Part shown: positions 31,601-38,833 of the stretch, one piece after another | How positions within the stretch are numbered: position 1 is the first letter of the stretch | Layout: each line of letters opens with the position of its first letter | Assembly: GCA_032718475.1 (NCBI GenBank) | Contig: JAUCBJ010007107.1 | Span: forward strand, 1-64,000 | Source: Nemertoderma westbladi | Taxonomy: Eukaryota > Xenacoelomorpha > Nemertodermatida > Nemertodermatidae | Direction of reading: 5' to 3' | Length of the DNA: 64,000 nt | Made by a program: the position numbers and the translations under genes | The notes under the pieces: model-generated | What the model was told of the DNA's origin: nothing | The model's input: the letters and a program-made list of their open reading frames with translations, nothing else | The model's database searches: none

Positions 31601-34055
31601 TTTATTCAGTGACGCAAGTGATACCGGCTTTGGTATGGTAGCCTACCTTCGCCGAGAGGTAAGTCAGGACAAATTTGAGACGGCCTTTGTGACTTCTAGA
31701 TCAAAGACAATGCCGGTCAAATATATGACTGTCCCTCGTGCAGAGTTACAGGCGGCTGTAGTTTCGGTCGAGGTAAGTAAGCAAATAACTGAGGAGTTAG
31801 ACACGACATTGACCTTATTCTATTGGACGGACGCATCCTTGGTGTTAGTATACATTGCGGCCGACAATATTGCACTAAAGACATTTGTTGCCAACAGACG
31901 CGCTCAGATCGTTGATTTTTCGACGAAGGAACAATGGAGACATTGTCCGGGAGTGTTGAACCCGGCCGACATAACTTCGAGAGGTGCAATGCCGGCGGAA
32001 TTCTGTCAGGAAGAGTCGCAGGAGTTTTGGTTGCATGGACCTGAATTTCTAACGAGGACACAGGAACATTGGCCAGAGCGACTAAAGATAGTGACCAATC
32101 CGATGCCTGAAGATGCAGAAGTCAAAGTGGAGAAAGTCTCTAAGTCGAAGTCTAAAGCCAAACTTAAGTCATTGGAGCGGCCTGAAGAGTCATTGGAGCG
32201 GCCTGAAGAGTCATTGGAGCGGCCTGAAGAGTCATTGGAGCGGCCCGGAGACCTGTCAGACCAACAGACTTACGTGACTACTAGGTCCGGAAGGGTAAGT
32301 TATGACATCAAACCACCCTTACAGACTAAACCGCAGTCACAGTTGGTAAGTGACGGACAGAAAATGACCGACACAATGGAGCCTTTGGTTTCCAAACCTG
32401 CGGGTTTGGATTCGAAACTTCCATTAGTTAGCGGACAACCGTCGCTGGCATTAGAGTCATGCAGTGTTTATGACAAATTACTAAATTCGTCTGCCTCTTG
32501 GCTGACAATTTGTAAAAGAACTGCGTGGTTAAGCCGATACGTTTCGTACCTTTGTTTAAAACATTCGAAACATTTGAGAGAACCATTGAGCACCAATAGT
32601 GAGCGAATTCGGAAATTGAAACAACCTCTGACAGAGGATGAGATTGATCAAGCGGAATTAAAGCATTTGAAACATTATCAAATGTGTGCCTTCCCCAAAG
32701 AATTCCATCTATTATCGGCTCAACGACCAGTTCTCTATAAACCCCTTAGAAAATGGAGTCCATTAATCCATAAGGGTTTAATTTGTCATAGATCGAGAAT
32801 CCAGACTGTCGACATAAACTCACAGTTTCGGTTCCCAGTGATAATCCCTAGTCACCCAATAGAATTGCAAAGAGCGATTCTATGGGATATACACAAGAGG
32901 TTGCATCACGCGGGAAAGTTACACTGTTTGTCGGCAGCGAGACAGCGATTCATTCTATTGCAGCCAAGCAGGGCAGTCGGCACTATGTATGACGCCTGTC
33001 TGGTTTGCAAAAGGGTGAACGCCAGAGTATTGGAACAGGAGATGGCTGAACTCCCGGAAGCGAGAGTGCAGGCATATGACCCACCCTTTACGAATACAGG
33101 GGTGGACTGTTTTGGTCCGATTGAGGCAAAGAGTGGACGGCTGACCCACAAGCGATGGGGTCTGCTACTGACATGTATGGCTAGTAGAGCCATACACATC
33201 GAACGTGTGGCAGACATGTCGACTAAATCTCTGCTCCTGGCCTTAAAGAGATTTATGGCCAGGAGAGGACTAGTAAAGGCGTTCTACTCTGATAAGGGTA
33301 CAAACTTTGTCGGAGGGAATAGCGAGTTGAACGCGGCTCATAAAGCAGCACAGAATAAGGAAATTTCTGCAGCACTTTTGCCGCAACGAGTAGAGTGGAG
33401 ATTCAATACTCCAGAAAGTCCTTGGAGAGGAGGAAGTTGGGAGCGTTTGGTTCGCTCTGTGAAGCAGGCCATTGCCAAAACATTGCCTGTGAACAAACAA
33501 CTTACCGACGACGAACTGGTCACAGCCTTTATTGAAATCGAGCATACCCTAAACTCGAGGCTGATAGCTATGTTGCCAGACGGTGTTGCATTAACGCCGA
33601 ATCATTTGCTAATGCAGAGTCCAGCATTTCTTGTGCCGGCATCAGAACCCATTAGTGCCGACCTATATAGTCGTAAAAGCTGGAAGGTGACACAATTAGT
33701 GGCGTACACATTCTGGGAATATTGGCGGGAATACTATCTTCCCACCATATCCACCAGAACAAAGTGGTACAAAACGGTTCGGAGTCTCCAAAGGGGAGAT
33801 TACGTGTTGATAACCGAACCCATTGTCAAGAGAAAGTATTGGGAGACAGGAGTGATCTTGCACACACACCCAGACGTGCAAAACATAGTGCGCACAGTCA
33901 CTGTGAAAATTAGGTGCAAGTGTCCGCACCCAAAAAAGTGTAAAACTAATGGTTTACACACCTTGGACCGACCGGTCCAAGATATTGTGTTATTAGAGGA
34001 GACACGCATCGAGACGGGAGATTATAGTTTGTCTCCTGCCTCAAAACAGAGTTAG
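25617..34055 (+). CDS. BEL/Pao Gag-Pol polyprotein
   Basis: 2,812 residues in one frame, starting at the first ATG. Order: acidic N-terminus; a very charged Arg/Glu segment (about 335-530) that should form a long coiled coil; a Gag capsid-like region of the DUF1759 type (about 830-1035); Cys/His zinc-binding motifs (about 1103-1175). The aspartic protease has D1277 in LDTAST, an unusual variant of DSG/DTG. RT carries YMDD at 1815-1818. RNase H has SDASD with D1999. A 7-residue SLERPEE repeat sits at about 2185-2211. The integrase has an HHCC zinc-binding part (about 2430-2465) and a catalytic triad D2497, D2559, E2609. A DUF5641-type tail follows. Gag and Pol are in one frame with no frameshift, so cleavage by the protease must separate them. 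The nucleotide sequence has a marked excess of GGTAAG. The domain calls follow family knowledge; catalytic residues are visible in the frame. Confidence 0.95.
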   Translation: MSVSDKEALEDSYETAAGPPTDDSVNITVDDNADYDDAASDADVSEQEDETVTSEEEQQPHVIVLGSPTATVRKDCTATQPEVSDREGSVAEARARSPVSRPVGMVSAVVPTAVRSTRSFRNNPSSPPSVSQVSERELDIAIKKKLRAHAGHITRTADKVRKMLADPANIGRVELVEIRRGYNSALFKQTEELAVLAKKAVESQSSDVATRIYDRVLAALLEHRELSERFRRVRTENWLLWASQTQATQVSDAELRDLVEREEIQDKEERRYQREVTSWLMQNGVVVPGQVLPTTENIQQRTLTPPDDASRDSGDSQVSHARGKVICARSLVSHNSAEERRRRLDEQQAEVLRAQEARKEAERERERTRKLDAELRELEEISKRERAEREQRERELQAEREREELECEQRERELQLECEREAKKRELQLEREQEAKKRELQAERKRKKLDREQKERELQLECGRKERELEIEKRRRALYEEKARVEEESAARRAREEEERKLAQLESARLSLESEERTRKANEIAEKGMRMLEECGASVGTELRELFALQKAEQEARTPTIRESTTTRIPIPGPAITSTRIVKPFSTYRTPVGISASPIAQDLRHRNAAPLYTERDNGEFREETPTGRVFGEPNPRVWNTRTERRPSSTENFRVKPEEGSYERQRITQIEPTIQQNPSQEFITRDELSASLAQAISPHIQPITDMLSNLRLKEAAQVRSNSNPSRPELDKVQPSQRVRISEETIPHRPQVRTPVPNIHNPNFENSAERFIEEAWVRASARKPSRVLRTDTESSDEEEDMRRQKSRNYKERRTDAEQVSWNHRERTRLNNPAELNHLLTRNDATLRDIGKFAARQGLPTQQPQKFMGNHKHWRTFKTYVDEQLTNSTFTPNEKFNYLLQMLHREPRAIADNFVGNERAFELAMKTLSDIYGNKTKMAQSIVEDLGKGGRITTPLELLNLANAISNALDILRTVNLPHHGDHAEVLKSVIRRLNMRYRQKWRKLENKLEGQGKVLTLQHIHDMIATDAVAEMKSNFSEENMRESKPVTGKSMVSFDDDRTTVTFNSVDRYNSNTPAFRSDSRVWSGERLDRPRLKQQELPDGFVGCQYCLLKEVRSDDHKLDSCRRFKELNSEQRRVQVRTLDTCWACLAPGHVRRQCPNSKDGCMECGRLHHKLLHADFHTPTDRYLQRNPQRKGSKEPVSIRRNTYTGIQDDGYQPGSSDEDGESSAREVTCQGFTADSSSTSARTYLSSATSEIFSVIPVKLTGDKGSKRIYVMLDTASTLSYIDEEVARAVSSFQDAEEIQIELKSMHGVGDLKGHRISVELDSLLPRDQHTRQERKALPLDGFKCLAMKGFGRQLGKVPPMSPIAQEYFDKLRIPRHQVGYRNVSMLIGAEQLIAHQIWETRPAEPHVNGPHAHRTILGWYTRVPMSYEFTGGDKPMDRYDELQPITQPPLVEPPDIDEFRRTCIDHYSDFSESDEELIPDNVRLSEPLHNDRTDSEPEDYCYQTRGSGSAAHATYLTNVLTYTDIVEGQVAKYRDLDIFQYSEEELQKELIRQDLETGARTVEWLDRDAMEPGGYDLAMSTDEKRSLEMMEDTIRLLPTGHFEVGMLWRRQPPKLENNYSLALKRLNGVRARLLKNPDIREKYCAQINNYFAKGFAGKVEDPDLVTDQTYYLPHHYVTHPDKPDKVRVDNDCAAVYRGMSLNSELMDGPNLNNYLIGILLRFRQRRFAFTCDIEAMFHQVRACKADQDSLRFLWFENEDLSGPVVTYQMYVRIFGARDSPNGTLFVLKKTATAQIGKYPVEVIESILRNFYMDDGLVSKDTAEQAIEVAHGLQECLATGGFPLTKFTTNSEALLESFPVKDRGSGDIELGVEPIPMARVLGLAWNPNSDKFQVRVRFEPSSPDKVLTKRICLSTLSRLFDPMNFISPVILQARACMRKIWLSDLEWDEPISPIHAKQWREWEAELHLLKNIDVPRSYFPNQLVFPADLELHLFSDASDTGFGMVAYLRREVSQDKFETAFVTSRSKTMPVKYMTVPRAELQAAVVSVEVSKQITEELDTTLTLFYWTDASLVLVYIAADNIALKTFVANRRAQIVDFSTKEQWRHCPGVLNPADITSRGAMPAEFCQEESQEFWLHGPEFLTRTQEHWPERLKIVTNPMPEDAEVKVEKVSKSKSKAKLKSLERPEESLERPEESLERPEESLERPGDLSDQQTYVTTRSGRVSYDIKPPLQTKPQSQLVSDGQKMTDTMEPLVSKPAGLDSKLPLVSGQPSLALESCSVYDKLLNSSASWLTICKRTAWLSRYVSYLCLKHSKHLREPLSTNSERIRKLKQPLTEDEIDQAELKHLKHYQMCAFPKEFHLLSAQRPVLYKPLRKWSPLIHKGLICHRSRIQTVDINSQFRFPVIIPSHPIELQRAILWDIHKRLHHAGKLHCLSAARQRFILLQPSRAVGTMYDACLVCKRVNARVLEQEMAELPEARVQAYDPPFTNTGVDCFGPIEAKSGRLTHKRWGLLLTCMASRAIHIERVADMSTKSLLLALKRFMARRGLVKAFYSDKGTNFVGGNSELNAAHKAAQNKEISAALLPQRVEWRFNTPESPWRGGSWERLVRSVKQAIAKTLPVNKQLTDDELVTAFIEIEHTLNSRLIAMLPDGVALTPNHLLMQSPAFLVPASEPISADLYSRKSWKVTQLVAYTFWEYWREYYLPTISTRTKWYKTVRSLQRGDYVLITEPIVKRKYWETGVILHTHPDVQNIVRTVTVKIRCKCPHPKKCKTNGLHTLDRPVQDIVLLEETRIETGDYSLSPASKQS
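25915..25932 (+). promoter_or_regulatory. YGYG-loop hairpin 1 (in gag)
   Basis: Arms CCAGACC and GGTATGG around loop TGTG. One mismatch (G opposite A) lies in the stem. Weakest of the seven. Confidence 0.5.
27513..27530 (+). promoter_or_regulatory. YGYG-loop hairpin 2 (in gag)
   Basis: Arms CCGAACC and GGTTTGG around loop CGCG. The G opposite U is a wobble pair in RNA but a mismatch in DNA, which favours an RNA role. Confidence 0.7.
30133..30152 (+). promoter_or_regulatory. YGYG-loop hairpin 3 (between protease and RT)
   Basis: Arms ATCAGACC and GGTCTGGT around loop CGTG. The third base of the CAAACC core is G here and its partner is C, a compensatory change relative to the A-U pair of the others. 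One U-G wobble. Confidence 0.75.
32169..32250 (+). repeat. 21-bp in-frame tandem repeat with PPT-like TTGGAGCGG
   Basis: Four copies of a 21-bp unit encoding SLERPEE lie between RNase H and integrase. Each contains TTGGAGCGG (32172, 32193, 32214, 32235), the same nine bases that precede the 3' LTR. Confidence 0.85.
32391..32410 (+). promoter_or_regulatory. YGYG-loop hairpin 4 (RNase H-integrase linker)
   Basis: Perfect 8-bp arms TCCAAACC and GGTTTGGA around loop TGCG. C(UGCG)G is of the stable UNCG tetraloop class in RNA. Confidence 0.8.
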
Positions 34056-34113
34056 TGTTGGACGCAACTCACTTCGTATGCATTCCTCGTATGCAAATAC
34101 AAGGAAATGCATA

Positions 34114-34120
34114 GGAGCGG
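34114..34120 (+). promoter_or_regulatory. Internal purine-rich tract resembling the terminal PPT
   Basis: GGAGCGG (followed by GGTTGTGG) lies about 60 bp after the pol stop. The same heptamer is at the end of the gag-pol relic of the second BEL/Pao element (56873-56879). Confidence 0.45.
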
Positions 34121-34480
34121 GGTTGTGGTGATTTGCGTTGAGTTTTGTCTGGTGGGTATCAAAACAAAATTTTATTTTCAAAAATTTTGGAAAATTTAAA
34201 ATTTTTAAAAAATTAGAAGTGAACCCAAGACAATTCCAGACGCTGTGTATAGACGCGTTTTAGAATTCGTCTATAGATAAACAGTAATTTGAAAAGTCGT
34301 GAAGCCTGGAAAATAGCATTTAGAAACCATGGTGACGGCTATATTACGTAGGAGTGTAAATTGAGTTTAGCAACTTCCACAGATTGGTGCCAACAGTGCA
34401 ACTAAGGTGCTAAAGGTTAGTAGCACCAGAGGGGTGCACGGACCCCACTCAGTAGTTTGCAGGATGTGTGATGTTCGATT

Positions 34481-34500
34481 ATCAAACCTGTGGGTTTGGT
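34481..34500 (+). promoter_or_regulatory. YGYG-loop hairpin 5 (noncoding linker)
   Basis: Arms ATCAAACC and GGTTTGGT around loop TGTG, one U-G wobble, extended by one further T-A pair. It lies outside both long ORFs, so protein coding cannot explain it. Confidence 0.75.
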
Positions 34501-34819
34501 ATAGTCGAGTATTGTGGCTATAGTCCTTTCTAACTACTGTAGTTTAGTACGAGTAATGGGAGTAGTTTGGGCATCAAAAAGTGAGTTGGTCACGGCCAGT
34601 TTATCTCCAAAGTTTTTGCGCTATGCATGGGAATAGGTTAGAGGATAGTTAGTTAGGAAGAGACGGGATCTAGAGAGTCGAACCTGAACTGCTGGAAGGC
34701 GGGGGGGGGGGGGGTTCGGGAGGTCTGTCCTTCGGCGACATCTAACTGATTTACCCACAGTGTAGTTGGTTACGTAACGGCACTTATTGGGATATATATA
34801 TGTATATACGCGTAACATA

Positions 34820-37800
34820 ATGGAGAGGGATATTAGAGCGCAACCGCGCAGAGGATTTACTGCCAGAGAGGAGGCGGAGCTACCATTCGCGCGACCAGGA
34901 TGTAAAGACTCTAACGTTTACTACCATGGGCGGTCCGTGATGGAGCTGAACGGGAAGTATAAACCAAGTTATGATAAAGAATTACGGAGAGAAAGAATGA
35001 GAGCGTTGGGGGACCGGATGGAAGTCTTGCGGAGAGAGTATCGCACGCGGTATCCCTACGACTTTGCTTTGGACGTGTGCGACATTAGCGCAGATCCGGA
35101 CGAGGAAATCGCACGACTATACCATATGAATATGTATTTACGACACGAGGAGCCTCTACCTGCAGTCCGAGACCAGTTCGACGGAATGCACCTGTATCGG
35201 AAGACTCGAGGCGAGGATCAGGAGACGCCGAAAGTCTTCAGCGTATACAAGCTCTTCTACAAGTGTGGTGAATGCATGAATAAACAGGACGTGGCGATTC
35301 CCGACCGATTAGACGAGCAACATCCGGAACCGATATTAACGCGATGTCCAGCTCACCAATTCCTTAGATACAACGAGGGAGGTTACCCGATGAGCAACCC
35401 GATGATCAGTATCGACTTCAGCGGAAAGCGACCTCCGAGACCCATTACGCCGACCGTTACGACATTAGATCCGTATACGGAGATTAAACCCTGTTCGACA
35501 CCCAGTTTGATAGAGACGGCAGCAGCCATTTCGCTGTACCGAGCCTACAAGGATCTAGAGGCGCGGCGCGAAGCGGCGCGGGACTCGGGTACCAAACCCG
35601 TGGGTTTGGAGCTCTCGAGTCCCTGGACTGCGTTTACTTCACCTCACCGAGTGAGAAGCCTCACACCTGAGCATCAGGACGACATAGACGCGTTGCGGCA
35701 GGAGGAGCGAGCGGCGAAGGCGAAAGAGTTATTTGAGAACAGGATAGCGGAGTATAATAAGACCGCGGATAGACATCAAGAGGAGACGAGGAGAGTGACC
35801 GGATTTGTTCCACAGGTCGTATCTCAACCCGGACCGGTGTGTTATTCCGACGGCACCGAACCTGCGATATTAGTAGATCATCCGGAGTCGCGAGAAGCGA
35901 TACGATTCTTGCCGATGGTAAGAATGGCGGACCATTGGAATGTTGACTGTCTACGGGAAGTTTTATGCGCGAAGTTCTTGCGTGATGTCCCAATGCAGAT
36001 CACAGATTACGACACTTTGTACAAGATTGGAGCTCCGGGGAAGGAGAGTAAGTTATTCGGATGGTTGGATAAGTACATCAAGGTATGGGTCGCGGTGGCT
36101 ACATTCCCAGATGACGAGGAGGTAGACCAGACGTGGCTGAGGAGGAAGGGTTCTTATACCCGATATGATGACCACAAGGCTATTGAGCGCATGTGGACCC
36201 CATCAGATGAGATTCAGCGTCAGTGGAGGAAAACGGAGGAATCACTGCAGGATTGGAGAGTGATGTTCTACGACAATGAAGGAGGGTCCCATCAGGAATG
36301 CTTGACTAGCAAGTGTATTCAAATTCGTGCGGCCGATGGTGTGACTCATGTGTTTATGCGTGTGAGGGCGGATCGAGAGAGACCGGAGCCCATCATAACG
36401 ACACAATATCGGAAGGGGAAGGATCCTAGGGAACAGATTTTGGAGGTATGCAGGCGAGGAGGTATGCACGGAGCGGAGCGTATCGACGCCAGGATGTTAC
36501 CCAAGAAAGCTAGAGAGGCTATTCTCAACCAAGATTACGTCAAGGTGGGATCGGGAGTCCAGAGCGATTTGGAGAGCGACTTCAACGCCATGACTGATCT
36601 GGAAGATAGATTGCCGAGACCGTTTGTCGACACCAAGCTATTGTTGCTATGGGCACAGGATATTGGAATTTATAGGGAGTATCCCAACTCTGCCAAGACT
36701 GGTATGGGCTTTATAGCACACTTGTTGTATAATTGGGACTTTAAGTTAAAGACGCAGAAGAAGTACGAGGAGGCGTATGGTGAATACAACACGCCACCGG
36801 GAGCGGAGTTCAAATCCCACTTCAAGCGGCAAGCGTTAGTGTATTGGAACATTTGCGCGCCACCCCGTGCGTCGCTACAATATTATTTGGTGCTTGAGTC
36901 GAACACGGTGACTTGTTTATTAGCGGATATCGTTGCGCGAGTTTTGAAGCGTCATCCATTGGTATTCGGAGGAGATCAATACGTTCGCTCGAAAGGGGGA
37001 ATCCAATCCGACGTGATGAAGCGTTTCTTAACCCCGTTCTTCAACCAATCGTTAGAGAATACGTCGATGGTAAGGAGAGGATTAGCGATATTCGAAGGAG
37101 TATATCGACAGAACATCGGAGATTTGGGAGACCGACCGTCGATGGAATATCCGACGCCAGAAGCTTTGGAGAAGTGGTTCAGGAATCAAACCCGCGGGTT
37201 TGGTACTCCCTTCCACTCGGAGGCTGATAGACCTGTTAAGGAGGGCTGGCCGGAAACGTTAGTAGAGGTGTTCGGAGTAGATCTTCCGGTGGAGAAGACA
37301 TATCCGAAACGAACGCGGGAGGAAATATTGGAGATAGAGGACAAGGGCGAGGATGTTTACTTTGTTCCGGATCGACAACCGTTGACCGGAGAGGACGACA
37401 TCGTATTAGACATTGGGAAGGAAGGAAGTGCGAAACCGATTGGAGACCTCATATACGAGAGGGCCTGGTTTCCACAAGCGCGTAGGTGCAAATTGTGCGG
37501 CAGCACAAGGCACAATCTAAAGTCGTGCGACGCGGTAGTAGAGGCGGCGCATAAGGTCTGTCGTTGGTGTAATGAGACCGACCATTCGTTTCACACGTGC
37601 ACCGTCTTCATTTCTCAATGTGGATATTGTGGAGTAAAGGGACATCGTAGCGCGAGATGTCAGCTGCGAGATGATTCCTTTCAAAACCATAGCGCTAACC
37701 TACTTCGGGAGATGTTAGATAAGTGGGAGAGTGTGGCGGATTACCATATTCAAGCGCAGATGCGTTGGTTACCATTTAAAGCGGGATATGGGTTTTGGGC

Positions 37801-38527
37801 GGTAGACCCATCGCATGTTGCGTACGAGCCATATCTACAATCGCTACCACAATATCAGGAGCTCATCCTAACTGCTCAAGACCTTCCACAGAACACTGGA
37901 GTTATCGTAGTCCGAGAATACTTCAGACAATTGAACATGGACAATAAGTACACATGGAACTTCGTTGCTATTTGCGATCGCATCACGAAGGGTGTATTTA
38001 CGGAGACTAGAAAAGTGGTACGCGCGCGAGGTGATTGGAGGATGGCGGCTATACAATACCGCAACGAATTCTTGTTGACTCATGTGCCAGTGGGTTCATT
38101 GACCGCCGAGAGGATACAGGAACAAAGGATCGCAGCGACCACAGCGACGACCGCTGGAGCTCAAGGCTCGCGGAAAGAACGAGGAGGAGGGGTCCAAGAC
38201 AAGCGTCAAGTCAAGGACGACCACTACCACTCCATTATAGAAGCTCAACGGTTGCAGCGCAAGGCGCAGGGGGCGTCTGAGAAAGCGCGTGTGCAACTGC
38301 AGAAGGAAGAGTTGGCGGAAGCGACCACGGGAGCGCGACAATTGGGACGAGGCCGAGGGAGAAGTTCAAGCCGAGAATCTGTCGGGGCTCAGGGAACGTC
38401 GTCGCCGGTTCCGGGGAGTGACGCCTCACGGACGCCGTCAACGGAGTCGACTAGAGGTAGATTAGTGTATCTGGGAAGGGGACGAAAGAGAGGAGCGAGC
38501 CCAAAGAACCCAGGAGCGGGTCGATAA
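34820..38527 (+). CDS. ORF2: zinc-knuckle accessory protein of the 19-kb BEL/Pao element
   Basis: 1,235 residues from the ATG at 34820. The frame is open a little upstream but has no earlier ATG. I do not recognise the N-terminal and central parts. Three consecutive C-x2-C-x4-H-x4-C zinc knuckles lie at residues 890-947, and the last hundred residues are rich in Arg, Gly and Ser with GRGRGR-type stretches; both features suggest single-stranded nucleic-acid binding. There is no signal peptide, no transmembrane segment and no glycosylation-rich ectodomain, so it is not an envelope protein although it sits in the envelope position. Residues 1-145 share a pattern (LY..NMYL....PLP.V.D.F..M..Y.K) with the broken ORF downstream of gag in the second BEL/Pao element. 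It probably acts in RNA packaging, reverse transcription or particle assembly, which is inference. It could also be a duplicated, diverged Gag. Confidence 0.85.
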   Translation: MERDIRAQPRRGFTAREEAELPFARPGCKDSNVYYHGRSVMELNGKYKPSYDKELRRERMRALGDRMEVLRREYRTRYPYDFALDVCDISADPDEEIARLYHMNMYLRHEEPLPAVRDQFDGMHLYRKTRGEDQETPKVFSVYKLFYKCGECMNKQDVAIPDRLDEQHPEPILTRCPAHQFLRYNEGGYPMSNPMISIDFSGKRPPRPITPTVTTLDPYTEIKPCSTPSLIETAAAISLYRAYKDLEARREAARDSGTKPVGLELSSPWTAFTSPHRVRSLTPEHQDDIDALRQEERAAKAKELFENRIAEYNKTADRHQEETRRVTGFVPQVVSQPGPVCYSDGTEPAILVDHPESREAIRFLPMVRMADHWNVDCLREVLCAKFLRDVPMQITDYDTLYKIGAPGKESKLFGWLDKYIKVWVAVATFPDDEEVDQTWLRRKGSYTRYDDHKAIERMWTPSDEIQRQWRKTEESLQDWRVMFYDNEGGSHQECLTSKCIQIRAADGVTHVFMRVRADRERPEPIITTQYRKGKDPREQILEVCRRGGMHGAERIDARMLPKKAREAILNQDYVKVGSGVQSDLESDFNAMTDLEDRLPRPFVDTKLLLLWAQDIGIYREYPNSAKTGMGFIAHLLYNWDFKLKTQKKYEEAYGEYNTPPGAEFKSHFKRQALVYWNICAPPRASLQYYLVLESNTVTCLLADIVARVLKRHPLVFGGDQYVRSKGGIQSDVMKRFLTPFFNQSLENTSMVRRGLAIFEGVYRQNIGDLGDRPSMEYPTPEALEKWFRNQTRGFGTPFHSEADRPVKEGWPETLVEVFGVDLPVEKTYPKRTREEILEIEDKGEDVYFVPDRQPLTGEDDIVLDIGKEGSAKPIGDLIYERAWFPQARRCKLCGSTRHNLKSCDAVVEAAHKVCRWCNETDHSFHTCTVFISQCGYCGVKGHRSARCQLRDDSFQNHSANLLREMLDKWESVADYHIQAQMRWLPFKAGYGFWAVDPSHVAYEPYLQSLPQYQELILTAQDLPQNTGVIVVREYFRQLNMDNKYTWNFVAICDRITKGVFTETRKVVRARGDWRMAAIQYRNEFLLTHVPVGSLTAERIQEQRIAATTATTAGAQGSRKERGGGVQDKRQVKDDHYHSIIEAQRLQRKAQGASEKARVQLQKEELAEATTGARQLGRGRGRSSSRESVGAQGTSSPVPGSDASRTPSTESTRGRLVYLGRGRKRGASPKNPGAGR
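35592..35609 (+). promoter_or_regulatory. YGYG-loop hairpin 6 (in ORF2)
   Basis: Perfect 7-bp arms CCAAACC and GGTTTGG around loop CGTG. Confidence 0.75.
37185..37204 (+). promoter_or_regulatory. YGYG-loop hairpin 7 (in ORF2)
   Basis: Arms ATCAAACC and GGTTTGGT around loop CGCG, one U-G wobble. Read in a different frame from hairpin 6. Confidence 0.75.
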
Positions 38528-38833
38528 TACATTATGGCACAGGGCGACAGACTCTAGATATATACATCATCGTCGCTCTGATTAAGAATGAACGAGAAAC
38601 AATATTTTGTAAATTTAATTTGTATGTAATAATCGTTAAACAGTGAGAGAGATAATATTTTTGTAAATTTAATTTGTATGTAATTCATTATGCAATATCT
38701 ATGGCAATATTTGTAAATAGTAGAATTATTATGTTATTTAGATTGGTTGGAAGAAATTTATTTTGTTTTGTATACATCACCTTATACTCTTCTACAATTG
38801 GAGGGAAACATTGTATGATTTCCCTTGGAGCGG
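38528..38833 (+). other. 3' noncoding end before the 3' LTR
   Basis: AT-rich, with a short internal duplication (TTTTGTAAATTTAATTTGTATGTAAT, near 38605 and 38660). It ends in the terminal purine-rich tract. Confidence 0.6.
38825..38833 (+). promoter_or_regulatory. Polypurine-tract equivalent of the 19-kb element
   Basis: TTGGAGCGG abuts the TG of the 3' LTR. GGAGCGG also abuts both downstream LTRs (B and C) of the other BEL/Pao element, which supports it as the plus-strand primer site, although one C interrupts the purines. Confidence 0.65.

Larger units (their letters stand above)
34056..34819 (+). other. Linker between gag-pol and ORF2
   Basis: Noncoding. It holds an internal GGAGCGGGG tract, an A/T-rich stretch, hairpin 5, a 14-G run (34701-34714), and TTTACCCACAG (34750-34760), a good 3' splice acceptor 60 bp before the ORF2 ATG. 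A spliced subgenomic mRNA would be a natural way to express ORF2. Confidence 0.5.

Noticed and set aside
33958-33981. Eighth member of the hairpin set (CTTGGACC/GGTCCAAG near 33962)
   Set aside because: Perfect arms but different stem sequence and a GACC loop, so it does not fit the YGYG pattern; may be coincidence.
34820-38527. ORF2 as an envelope glycoprotein
   Set aside because: No signal peptide, transmembrane span or glycosylated ectodomain; CCHC knuckles and an Arg/Gly tail point to a nucleic-acid-binding protein.
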